The translations under genes and the position numbers were made by a program. DNA of 64,000 nucleotides, from positions 1,488,001 through 1,552,000 of the forward strand of contig OY751486.1 of NCBI GenBank assembly GCA_963565915.1, written 5' to 3'. This document shows, in pieces, positions 55,011-64,000 of this stretch. How positions within the stretch are numbered: the stretch's first letter is position 1; every line of letters begins with the position of its first letter. Source of the DNA: Entoloma clypeatum (taxonomy: Eukaryota > Basidiomycota > Agaricomycetes > Agaricales > Entolomataceae). The notes beneath the pieces were generated by a model. The model saw nothing but the letters and a program-made list of their open reading frames with translations. It was not told the DNA's origin and made no database searches.

Positions 55011-55454
55011 AGAAATTCAAGTGCTCTTTTTATGATGCCGCTAAGTATGTTGTATAAGCTTCTTAAGCTCTTAAGTATTTGACGCATTACACAAGATCAT
55101 TACATTGTATGCTAGATGAGTTCTGTATACCCTACAGATTCAAGAAAACCTTTAGATCATGAAAGACGGCAATCACTGCAGAACACATGCAGTTTATAAA
55201 GCAGCGGAGTATTGAGAAAAGAATCAGAATAAATGGGTGAATGGATATCCAAAAAAAAACTGTTGGATAAAAGATAGGAAACATAAGTTGGGAGAAGCAT
55301 AACTACAACAGCCAACAGCCGCAGGCCTTTGCGAAGAAGAGATGTCGTAGGCTGAAGAGTAGAATTGATTGTAACCTGTGCACGATGCCCCTATCAATGA
55401 CTCGCTGAAAGTAAATGCGGCACAAACCTGGGAGGATTCGCTCAGACACCCGAG
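55011..55454. other. 3' flank of TET/JBP gene
   Basis: AT-rich, with AAAAAAAAAC and no frame of interest. Confidence 0.4.
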
Positions 55455-56100
55455 CTAGATCAAAGATCTCCCCCTGCCATCGGACGAAACGGCCAATGCC
55501 TCCCCGCGATAGGCGTGGAGAGACTTATCAACCGTCGGCGGCGTAGGAGGATAGGCAGAAGGAAACTTGCGTCGACCCTTTGGATGGGACCCTGCGCCTT
55601 GCAATTGAGATGGCGTAGAGGCTACGGTGATAGATGCGGACAGCCCCGCCGTCGCTTCCCGGGAAACTGTGACTTGAACGGGTACGCCAATCGTTGTTGG
55701 ATAAGTGTAGCTCCGTAAACACTGCATGGTGCGGGCGGAATGCAGATCAACGCTACTCGAAAGATTTGAGGTGAAGAGATAGTCCCTCTTCTGCAATGAG
55801 AATATGCTATAAAATTTGCTGGGGGTTCAATGATGAGAAAAATAAAATCAAGGAGACCTACGTTCTTATTTAAGCTACACAGGTGGACCTTGTGTCCCAA
55901 ATCTCAACGCTATACGCCGCTTAAGTCAAAGAATAGTCAGTTAAAATCAACCTTACATGACCCGAGACCCCTTGAAGGTAGCGATGGGGCTTTTGCCCCC
56001 GTCACAAAAATGAACACCATCTTGGAAACTTCAGGAAGTAGCATCGTGCCAGGTCCTGTAGAAGATCACCGACTGCGTGGAGAACGCCATTGAACTTACG
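55455..56100 (-). pseudogene. WD40-gene relic, right-arm copy
   Basis: The minus strand encodes RDYLFTSNLSSSVDLHSART followed in part by MQCLRSYTYPTTIGVPVQV, aligning with RDSLFVSNLSNGIDLYSLRT and MQRVRHYNHAITVNVPLQI of the WD40 gene at 32786-34438. DGGAVRIYHRSLYAIS in a second frame parallels DDGVICIYDRATGEPV. Frame changes and stops (for example around 55830-55870) show decay. It sits just inside the right end of the module. Confidence 0.75.
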
Positions 56101-56260
56101 GAGAGACCAGACCTGGGGGTCTCTCTCAAATGAAGATGGGTGGTGGTTCATGCTTATTAAATCTAGCTAAAACAAGCAAAATACAACGAATAGGGGGAGG
56201 ATGGTGGTGGTATCGGAGCAAACGAAAGGGGCCCCAGCGGACTTTGAAAGCATCATAATG

Positions 56261-56304
56261 TAGTGAACGAGATTGCCAGTATCTCAAACTCAAGCCGTTC
56301 ACTA
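56261..56304. repeat. Module junction TAGTG-34bp-CACTA
   Basis: TAGTG 56261-56265, spacer AACGAGATTGCC...CAAGCCGTT, CACTA 56300-56304 followed by TTTGCGGTAACAATCCGC. Confidence 0.85.
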
Positions 56305-56497
56305 TTTGCGGTAACAATCCGCTTCGGCAATTTCCTTCCTCTTTTGTCCACTCCTCCCATCATCGTCATGTACCATTATCGCCTTTGTCGCCTTTGTCTC
56401 TGGATCATTCTAAATAGTCAAACCCATAGAGTCGTAGAATAAATAGTTCAAACGTTCATTGACAATCGATGTAAATCACACAACCAATCCGTGGCGC

Positions 56498-56725
56498 TCA
56501 CAGACTCTGAGTGACAATGGCTAGGATCTTACTGTCAAATTCATCCTTCGCACCAGCTACAACATCACGAAGGTAGCCATCACATACAGATAGCATGCTT
56601 GGGGTAAGTCCCCGGCGTCGTATAACGAAGCGACGAATGTTAACAGCGAAAATTGTCGGCCCGGGCCATCCTGATCCCTTTGCAGGTACATCCGACCCAC
56701 CAAGTTTTGCCAGTGCAGCTGTCAC
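56498..56725 (-). CDS. Module left-end gene fragment, right-arm copy (unknown)
   Basis: Mirror of 23282-23509: IFAVNIRRFVIRR then VCDGYLRDVVAGAKDEFDSK. It reads toward the CACTA end. Only the probable 3' exons are recognisable; homologous remnants lie at the left ends of other modules. Confidence 0.35.
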   Translation of the reverse strand: MTAALAKLGGSDVPAKGSGWPGPTIFAVNIRRFVIRRRGLTPSMLSVCDGYLRDVVAGAKDEFDSKILAIVTQSL

Positions 56726-58539
56726 TATGCGCCGTTCTTTGTTATCACGGCGTCACTGTCTTGTTGGACGATGTGATGCCAGGCGCAGCTGTATGGGGGT
56801 GGAGTTTTTTACGATGAGACTCTGCTCATCTTGAGGTGCATTTTCATATCTTGCTCCCATGACGCAGGCCTTAATCTGGGTAGGTCTGGCTCTAGGAACG
56901 CTCCCAAGTCAAGTACGCATTTCGCGGAGCGGGCGACCAGGATATGTTCGAATCTGCTGTTTGTGTTGTCGCAATGCCGCCCGAGGGGGATGACCCCGAT
57001 TGCCCTCACCGCCTTGCTTGGAAGAAGTCACCCCCTTTCCATCCCTCGCATTGTTCAACACCGTCGCTCAATCTTCGCGTATATCCCACCTCCTCTGCCT
57101 CTCCAACGGATGGCCCTGTGAACAGCCCATTCCGTAGCCCTCCAGAGCAATCCAACCCAGAAAAGCGCCGCTGGATCGTCGGAGACCAGTTACTCCCCCT
57201 GCTTCTCGTTCGTTATTGACCGACGTGCGCCCCTGAGGCAGAGCCACTGGTCGAGCATGTCGATGCCTTTGATGAGGGTCTTGATAGGCTAATCCCAGAG
57301 GTCGGAGGCGGTGACCATGGGAATGCGCCGGTTGCCGATGGAGTCAGCGAGGACGACGGCGCTGTCTTCATTGTGGTTGAGGAACTGCAGAGAGGCTAGA
57401 GATTGGATATGTGGATTCAACTGGGTTGAACTGCGAACCCAGACCAATGCAACGGGTGATACGCCATTGAAGACTCCGACACTTGCTACCTCAAGCCCCT
57501 TGGCACGTCTGTTGTTCGGATGGCGAGTAAACACACGCGCGGTGAGAGGAGTGCTGTTGGGGGATGGCGCGAGGAGAACAAGCCAACCGTCTCCATCCGT
57601 TTTGGCTTCCTTGATTCCTCTCCCTGCGAAGTACCCCGTGGCGCGACTTCAGGTAGCAGCTGTTGGGTAATGTGGAGCTCAAAGTTTCTTGGCGCATGCC
57701 AGGGTAAGCCTTTGGTCATTCCCATATTTCTCCGCCGGATAGATTGTTCATAGAACCTCGTCCAATTCTGGCGGGCTCTTTGCGTTTAACAACCGCCACA
57801 AAACAAACCTTTCCATCAACTCCTCGTCGCATCGGCCGTACCCATACCCTACCAATTCCTCACCTTGTCCTCCACGCAAAACACGAAGCGCAGAGCGCCC
57901 CTGCATATAAACATCCTGACTCACTCTCGTACGCATCTATCCATGCGTTATGGATTTGAACGCCTATTACTATTTATGTTATGCTTTCCATCTTTTGTCG
58001 CACTTCCCTCTGAATCCTATCCTATGATGGTTCTTGGATGCTTGATCCAAGAAAATTGTCCGACTCCATCACTAGCGCCACGGCTGCGACCTCCACCTCG
58101 TCCATCATGGGTCCACTAAAAGAATTCATCCCCATCTACCAATTTGTCTCGATCACCTTTGCTGGCAGCCGGCCAGACAAAGAAGCGCCGGATGCGCGTG
58201 TTAAATCACCGTCACGAGTCGAGGACATGTCGATGGCGATGTCCGCCCGATTATCGCATCCGCAAATCCAGCTCAACCTCCCTCCATGTCCAAATCATCC
58301 TTTGTCTGCGCCCCTGCTAGTCGGCGACATCAGGTTCCACTACGTTGATCTCCGTCGTGGTGGCCTGCGTACCGCGCAGAGGTTTTGGACGCCCTGGCGA
58401 CAATGGAACTCAAGTTTGGACTGCGTGCATGTAGAGAAGACGGCCTTGCCTGGGAGGACCTTGATATCCGATGGTGCGACTTATCTTTTGTAGTGTTTTA
58501 TTGGCTTTGTTGCTGACTCTCATACTTTCTTTTATCTCT
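56726..58539. other. Right arm, unassigned sequence
   Basis: Mirror of 21468-23281. Open frames (57311-57670 plus; 58038-58493 plus) have no recognised domain. Parts may be upstream exons of the left-end gene or cargo. Confidence 0.3.
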
Positions 58540-59397
58540 TTTGCTAGCCTTGCCTATGGACTATACAGATTCCCTTACCCAAGATGCACATGCCGCAATA
58601 CCCATTAAACCACCTTAAACCTCAATTCCACAAGTTCTCGCGGGAGATTATTGAGGGCTCCATTGATCCTGGCCTTGATGTCGTCTCATTTTCATGTGAT
58701 GGCGCTGAAACAGAGTGAGCAGTCCAGCGAAGCCTTGTACAACAAGCTTCTCATCAGCTGATTCAGATTACAGTGAAGAGACCCCGAGTCTTGGGCAAAT
58801 TTCTTATGCAAGACCGACATGTCCTTTCAGAACAGTCCGGGATTCAATAACAGGGGCTCAAGGCAACATGAAAACTTGATCGGCGGGATAATAGTGCCGC
58901 GGCCCACCTCTTTACTGCAACAACACACACCTTACTCAAATTGAATCCCAGGAGCTCAGCTCATTGTCTACCTTTTCATCTTCGGAGAACTCATCGATGC
59001 AATCAAAACCTATGTATATATATATCATAACAAACGGCTGAAGATGATTCCCCATGCTCAGTATTTTGTTGACATGTGGAAGGACTACACCGATTTCGAA
59101 ATCCCCACCATTTCCTCTCCTGAGAGTACGTCGACATCATCCCCTATCTTGTCAACGGCTTTATCTCCCTTGTCGTGATCCATCAATATCATGTTCGCAG
59201 CACATTCCCTTTGCTTCCCTGGTTTCATTCGACAGAAGCTTGCGAGCATATTTTGGAATAGCTCAATAGCTCGTCAAGGATTTCACTAGATGGATTTCGT
59301 TTATATTCTACAAAAATTGGCCATCAAAGTTCGTGAAGCAGCACTCAATGGACACAAGAGGGATTCAGAGATGAAAGCTTGGGCCGCGGATGCATAA
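58540..59397 (+). pseudogene. Transposase-like multi-exon relic
   Basis: Discontinuous reading of KPQFHKFSREIIEGSIDPGL, DVVSFSCDGAETE (then stop), IVYLFIFGELIDAIKTYVYI, HAQYFVDMWKDYTDF, LLPWFHSTEACEHIFG, and MDFVYILQKLAIKVREAAL ending at TAA 59395-59397. The order and motifs (LLPWxHSTExCEHxFG followed by KDFT and DFxYxxxKL) match a family I associate with Agaricomycete transposable elements, but I cannot name it. Stops after CEHIFG and a frameshift before MDFVYI show that it is dead unless unusual introns exist. Duplicated in the other arm. Confidence 0.45.
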
Positions 59398-60806
59398 GCG
59401 GCGACAGTCAGACAAAAACGCGATCTGCAGCCGGTGCGCGGGTGGACATACTGTAAGGCTTCACGTTGACAAGTCAACCTTCAAGCTGGTGGTGCGCGCT
59501 TCTGTGGAAGATGTGTCCGCTTTGGCCGGCCTGAGGGAGGAAGGGCGTCGGCGGTCGAGGGTTATCTTGCTTGTGCACCATCGGCCAAGGGGAGATGGTG
59601 TTAACGTGAAAGGCAGGAGGTACTTACTTACTGTGCGTCTGAACTGATGATTTGCCTGAGTAGATCGACCAAAATTTCCCATCAGATTCAATCCTCCCAG
59701 GGTCCTAACCACCACCACTACCTCCAGACAGCCATGGAGCCCCGCCTCTACATGCTCACCCGCCTCAAATATTACACCGAGGAGCACCCTCTCGACCTAC
59801 GGGTGGTACGAGAAGGTTTTCGCCGGGCGTTAGTCGACCATTCCGCCGCTATCTCGGAATGCTATGAAGGCCTGGATTGGCTTCTTGTGTGCGTTTGTGC
59901 CCCCCGTTTATTTCAATAGACTAACGATTTGGATAGGTCCGGTTATCATTCGTCCAAATTGGCTCCTGAAGGCCACTATACACTTTGCGCCATCAATCGA
60001 AATGGGATGCCGTTTGCGACCATCCACCTTTTCGGCGGGACAAGGACCGAACTCTTCGACACGGCAAGGGTGGAAGGATACCTCGGCCGCCAGACAAGGA
60101 TTTTCTACAGTCGATCTCGTAGACGGTGCGTTGAATATTTTGGAAATTGTCACTTGTTGACCACATTTCAGTTGAATCGCTATGATCGATTTCTTGGGAT
60201 ATCTACATTTCTTGCATAGTGCGTTTGGGAATATCCATACTCCATTTACCTGGCGGTGCTAACGACGAGTGTACAGCATATGTCTATTTCATGGTATTGA
60301 CGGCACACGATGGACAAACTCACGTCTCGCGGCCCACTAACGCATCGGCAAGTGGGCCTATAATTGGCCGCTTAGTGGCCCACTTCCTGCGTGCCTGGTT
60401 TGCCGTTTGGTTGCGGGATTTCTTGCGGGGCGGGCACGCAATCAATACCGCCATCAGATTGCGGGTCTATTGCACACTTAGATTGGGTGATCTGCGCATA
60501 GCCTAGTTACGAGTTTCTTTTGTAGTATAAATGTGCGATTGTCTGTGTAATTGCCTCCCAGCTATATTCACAAGCTAATTGTTCGCTTTATTGTGAAGCC
60601 GGATCACAACCAATCACGCAATCAAAACAAAAAACCAAGAAAGTAATTAAATTGTGTGTTTCGTTGTGCGACGGGTGAACAGACAAATACCCAATGTAGT
60701 TACAAGTATTTTTGTGAGACCCACTCCCAGGTTGACTCCCAGTCAATTTGCGCTTATTTGTGCGAGACGGCTGGGAGACTGCCGCGCAATGTCCCCTGCC
60801 AGCTGT
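59398..60806. other. Outer part of right arm, unassigned
   Basis: Mirror of 19201-20609. Plus-strand frames (59390-59647, 59647-59919, 59929-60219, 60219-60506) may be exons of one gene (RLYMLTRLKYYTEEHPLDLR; HYTLCAINRNGMPFATIHLF), but no domain is recognised. The outer 300 bp carries the differences between arms. Confidence 0.3.
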
Positions 60807-60829
60807 GTTATAAACAAACGAGACGCGGT

Positions 60830-61200
60830 CAACAAGGTCCTGTGATCTCACGTGACCACGTGACCACACACGTTCGACGTCTTCGGCGCGCGTCCAACAA
60901 CAAGTCAAAATTTGACTTGATACGAGCCGCCCTACCTCCGTTGGAACCTCGGCGATGATTGGGAGGGGTCTAACGACCCCTGATTGACTCGAGGGCCCAA
61001 CAAAGGTGGTGCGACTCACTCTAAATTATTATTATTTATCCTTTTATTCTATTGGAGTCCAAAGACTCCAGATTATACCCACAACCGTGAATCTTCGCGG
61101 TCAATCCTTCAAAATCCGAATTTGTTGGAGGCTACCATGACCTCCCACTTCAATCTCCTCACGCAAAGTCAAGTGAAGATCGCAGCAGCAATCTTGAAGG
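60830..61200. repeat. Hairpin array, segment 4
   Basis: Same style as segments 1-3, outside the other inverted arm. CAAGTCAAAATTTGACTTG at 60901-60919; GGGGTCTAACGACCCC at 60965-60980; GGAGTCCAAAGACTCC at 61054-61069; CCGTGAATCTTCGCGG near 61085. Units are sparser than in the left array. Confidence 0.75.
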
Positions 61201-61227
61201 GGGATATGTAACGAGTGGGATTGGCAT

Positions 61228-62983
61228 CATCAGCAAACTCTGATTTGGGCTCATAGCAAACTGTAGCAAACACTCCCAAACATGTAGTGTGGTGTAGTGC
61301 CATAGCATGTTATAGCAGTGTAACTGAGGGCTATAGCATGATGTAGCAAGATGTAGTCTTGTAACATACAACTGCCTAAGTATTGTAGTACCCTAGTAAG
61401 TCATAGCCTTGTAACACTTCATAACATAGAACTGCCATATCATTATAGTAACCTAGTAAGCCATACTCACCAATCAATCCTCGTGCTTGGGTTTTCTTAC
61501 ATCTGAATGGCACGAGAATACGAAAAGGACATGAATTATAATATGAAAATGAGAGCCCTCATTCAAAAATGTGCGAACAGTGATGGACTTAAAGGGATGT
61601 TGAACTTTGGCAATTTTTTGACTTTCGGCCACGTGACCGGAACTTGCCAACCCCAGCAACGTCCGAAAGTCAAACAATAGCCAAAAGTCCATCAACATCC
61701 CTTTAACTCCCTCCATCACCTCCCTCCCTTGCGTCTGCTCCCTCCCCCCATCCTCTTTGTCAACCCCTCCTCTCTCCATTCGCATGACGGCCATGCTGGC
61801 CGCACTACCGGTGAGCACCCTGCTGTTCCACACCACACATACTAACAGGAACGGGGGGGAAGGGCAGGACATGCAAGGGCGCGAGGGAACGTGGCCACGC
61901 CTGCCGAGGGACACGTGGGGCGGGACATGCCTAAGAACGGTGGGGGGAAGGGTGGTACATGCACGAAAACGGCTGGGGGGAGGGCGGGATATGCACAAAA
62001 ATGGCAGGACATGCCTAAGAACGGTGGGAGAAAGGGTGGTACATGCACAAAAACGGCTGGGGGGAGGGCGGGATATGCACAAAAATGGCAGGACATGTGT
62101 GGGCGCGAGGGAACGTGGCTACACCTGCCAAGGGATGCGTGGGGCGGGACATGCCTAAGAACGGTGGGGGGAAGGGCGGTACATGCACGACAACGGCTGG
62201 GGGAGGGCGGGATATGCATGAAAACAGCAGGACATGCGGGGGCACGAGGGAATGTGGCTACGTCTGCCGAGGGACGCATGGGGCAGGACATGCCTAAGAA
62301 CCGCGGGATGGTGTGGCAAGGGTGGGGGACAGCACCCTGCTGTGCCAATCACACTAACAAGAACACGACGGCAGTGGGGGTGGTGGGGAGGGGTACTGAC
62401 ACAGTCACTGCAGAAGAAGGGCGGGACATGCGAATAAGGCGCGAGCAAACATGGCAATGCACCGTGCAACGCACCGCCAAGGGACGAGGGCGGGGGGGAG
62501 TTTTCTCCGGCGGGACATGTGAATAGGCCCCGAGGACGTGGCAATGCCTGCCGAGGGATACGCGGCAATGCACCGTTGAGGGACGCGTGGGGCGGGGGGG
62601 ACTTGTCTTGGGTTTGGCGCGACATTCGGTATCTCTTTTCAGTTCCGTAGCCTTGTAGAATTTGCTTTCAAATGGAAATGATTTCTGATACTACCACTTT
62701 CGTGTCTTACAAGTGAATCTGATGAATGAGCCAATATTGCATTTCATAGCATTGAAGAAACACAGTCTGTAGTGATACATAGTCATGAGAGGTTGCTCTG
62801 TAGCACTACAGAGTGATGGCAGCTTGCTACAGAGTGCTACAGAGTGATGGCAGGCTGCTACAGAGTGCTACTGAGTGATGGCAGGTTGCTACAGAGCGCT
62901 CTCAAATCATAACCCTTCGCTACAGCGCTATGAAGCTCCAGAGCGCTCTGGACACTCCCCAGCATCTCCAGGTTTTGCTGATG
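61228..62983. mobile_element. CATCAGCAA element, copy 3
   Basis: Begins CATCAGCAAAC, ends GGTTTTGCTGATG, flanked by AT (61226-61227 and 62984-62985). The left (61240-61470) and right (62755-62980) TAGC-rich parts align with copy 2 in the same orientation. The core has a foldback (near 61605-61705, TGACTTTCGG ... CCGAAAGTCA) and a minisatellite. No coding sequence. Confidence 0.8.
61905..62300. repeat. GC-rich minisatellite in CATCAGCAA copy 3
   Basis: Tandem units of about 84-88 bp, each starting GGGACATGCCTAAGAACGG and containing GGTACATGCACGAAAACGGC and GGGCGGGATATGCAC. Three or more units, with an interposed GCGAGGGAACGTGGC segment. Long open frames on both strands here are repeat artefacts. 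Confidence 0.85.
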
Positions 62984-63083
62984 ATGGTCATCAGTTGGTC
63001 ATTGGAGTTACCGTATTAGGCTGAGCACAGCCACTTATGTAACAAAAAGCCTTTTACCTCGCACAACATTGTACAGCCAATAC
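62984..63083. other. Spacer between elements
   Basis: Short unassigned sequence with TGGTCATCAGTTGGTCATTGG. No hairpin units seen. Confidence 0.5.
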
Positions 63084-63454
63084 TGTTATGCTTAACAAAC
63101 CGTTCCAAGGTTCGGGCAGAGTATACAGGAAAGTGGAAAGGCGAAGAGCAATGTGATTGCTAAATCTAAGGAATCTACTACAGTACAAGAGGTTTATATA
63201 GGTACTGACTATAGGCGGTAGCGGATGAGTCAGTACTGCGGAAGGCAGTGCGCATGAGTAAGGCGACTGCGGAAGGCTATGTACAATGAGTCATACATAC
63301 TGCGGAGCTGAGTAAAGCTACTGCGGAATGAGTCAGAGCGGGAGCGAAGGGAATGGAAATAGATGTTGCGACATAATGTATTCATAAGAGGGCGCCGAGC
63401 CAGGCCGATAAGTAAAAGTAATGACGTCGTCCGCATACCGTAGAGTCCGTAACA
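63084..63454 (-). repeat. 3' LTR of a second chromovirus 1 copy
   Basis: 371 bp, reverse complement of the 8106-8476 LTR. On the minus strand it is preceded by the purine tract GAAGAGGGGAACA. The rest of the element lies beyond the window's right edge. Confidence 0.95.
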
Positions 63455-63491
63455 TGTTCCCCTCTTCAAGCTCTGTGTCCTCACAGAGTCA

Positions 63492-63860
63492 TTGTCCCCA
63501 TCCCTCATTGTTGCTGGGATCGGACCAGTTCGGACTCTCCTTGAGGCTCCAATCATATATCAACTCCTCGTTGATGGCAACGGCGAGTTCGAGGCCTTTG
63601 ATAGCCAGCCGAATGTGTCGATTCTCGATCACGAGGGTGCTGGTGTAATTTCCGAGAATTTGTTTTTCCTCGGGACTCGGGGCGACGGGGAGGTTGGACA
63701 GCGAGTGAAGCCGGATATGCATCTGGCGATGGAGGAGGTCGGCAAGGGAAGTTTCGAGGGCATGGATTTGGTCTCTCATGGAGAGTGCTTCGTTCATGAG
63801 GGCGGCGATGGCGGGGTTGATGTCGGTGGTGGAGGTGGAGGTAACGGTGGTGTTGGACAT
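63492..63860 (-). CDS. Third ORF of chromovirus 1, intact copy (unknown)
   Basis: 123 residues, starting MSNTTVTSTSTTDINPAIAA. It corresponds to the truncated frame at 13503-13745 but reads through CGA (Arg) where that copy has TGA, then continues IRLAIKGLELAVAINEELIY and ends SNNEGWGQ. Thr/Ser-rich N-terminus and two predicted amphipathic helices; no signal peptide or membrane segment. Placed between pol and the 3' LTR. No homology recognised; it could be an accessory structural protein. Confidence 0.7.
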
Positions 63861-64000
63861 GGCGGTGAGGATGGTTGAGAGATAGAAGAAGAAGGGGGAG
63901 GCTATATTGGGCAGGGAAAAGACTAGAGCGGGGAACTCGGTGTGTGGTTGACTGATGAGGTCGATACTGTTATGGATTTGAACACTGTCTTTTATCGTGG
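63861..64000 (-). mobile_element. Internal region of the second chromovirus 1 copy, cut by window edge
   Basis: The minus strand matches 13365-13502, from the pol stop (CCACGATAAAAGACAG) to the third-ORF leader. It carries a small rearrangement near 63965-63985. Confidence 0.85.

Larger units (their letters stand above)
52773..56265 (+). mobile_element. CACTA-like module carrying the TET/JBP gene
   Basis: 3.5 kb between CACTATTTATGG (52773) and CATCATAATGTAGTG (ending 56265). Contents: diverged left-end segment (52797-53159), TET/JBP gene, WD40 relic. No transposase, so movement would depend on a Tnp2 enzyme supplied elsewhere. The same module is inverted at 23742-27234. Confidence 0.6.
52603..60806. 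repeat. Right arm of 8.2 kb inverted repeat
   Basis: Inverted copy of 19201-27404. Inner end CTGACACTAGAATATTTGC at 52603; outer end CCCCTGCCAGCTGTG at 60806. Contains junctions at 52733 and 56261, an intact TET/JBP gene and several relics. Confidence 0.95.

Noticed and set aside
61135..61215. Ty1/copia 3' end (MTSHFNLLTQSQVKIAA..., purine run, TGTAACGAG)
   Set aside because: Suggestive purine tract and TG, but no copia domains upstream and no matching second LTR found.
61474..62625. Long frames on both strands, up to 211 codons
   Set aside because: Tandem minisatellite of about 84-88 bp; translations are repetitive and low-complexity.

Overview
The window is eukaryotic and almost certainly from a mushroom-forming basidiomycete (Agaricomycetes). 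Evidence: very short GT-AG introns (43-58 nt), chromodomain Ty3 retrotransposons, a DIRS-type tyrosine-recombinase retroelement, a Tnp2/DUF4218-type CACTA transposase, and TET/JBP-family 2-oxoglutarate dioxygenases, a family expanded alongside DNA transposons in these fungi. There are no operons. Nearly everything is mobile or repetitive, so this is a nested-transposon region rather than a gene-rich one.

Layout. (1) 1-1651: 3' part of a DIRS-like element, split by a solo LTR with a TAGCT duplication. (2) 1766-2982: a Tc1 element with an internally deleted transposase. (3) 3090-3289: 200-base assembly gap. (4) 4521-19190: three segments (4521-6319, 14586-15072, 16988-19190) of what was one roughly 4.5 kb array of consecutive short hairpins, about one every 33 bp. 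It is split by two copies of a non-coding element with CATCAGCAA termini (6320-14585 and 15073-16987). The first copy contains a 1.08 kb foldback and a complete Ty3 chromovirus (8106-14279). The second contains a chimeric cox1/cob mitochondrial insertion. Both copies sit in the loop of a hairpin unit and carry a 2-bp duplication.

(5) 19201-60806: a 41.6 kb block bounded by two near-identical 8.2 kb inverted arms (19201-27404 and 52603-60806; mirrored positions sum to 80007). Each arm carries an apparently intact TET/JBP dioxygenase gene. The block looks like a chain of related modules. Each right end reads ...TAGTG, each left end CACTAtttatgg..., and successive modules are joined by a conserved 27-35 bp spacer (junctions at 34700, 46795, 52733 and 56261, plus mirror images). 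Cargo differs by module: a Tnp2 transposase gene (35714-45410, interrupted by a young intact chromovirus at 38656-44755), a Spt5-like gene, an F-box gene, a WD40/transmembrane gene, a SAP-like gene and a TET/JBP gene. A WD40 gene or relic lies just inside the right end of three modules, and a homologous leftward terminal segment lies inside the left ends.

(6) 60830-64000: a shorter hairpin array, a third CATCAGCAA element with a minisatellite core, and the 3' end of another copy of the first chromovirus on the minus strand.

Both chromoviruses show a primer-binding site complementary to the expected 5' end of their own transcript (Tf1-like self-priming). Much of the decay (LTR differences, a nonsense codon with an intact second copy, arm differences) is CpG-to-TpG/CpA, consistent with cytosine methylation of repeats in a genome that also carries TET/JBP enzymes. 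Exon joins are my own reading of the sequence and are not backed by transcripts.
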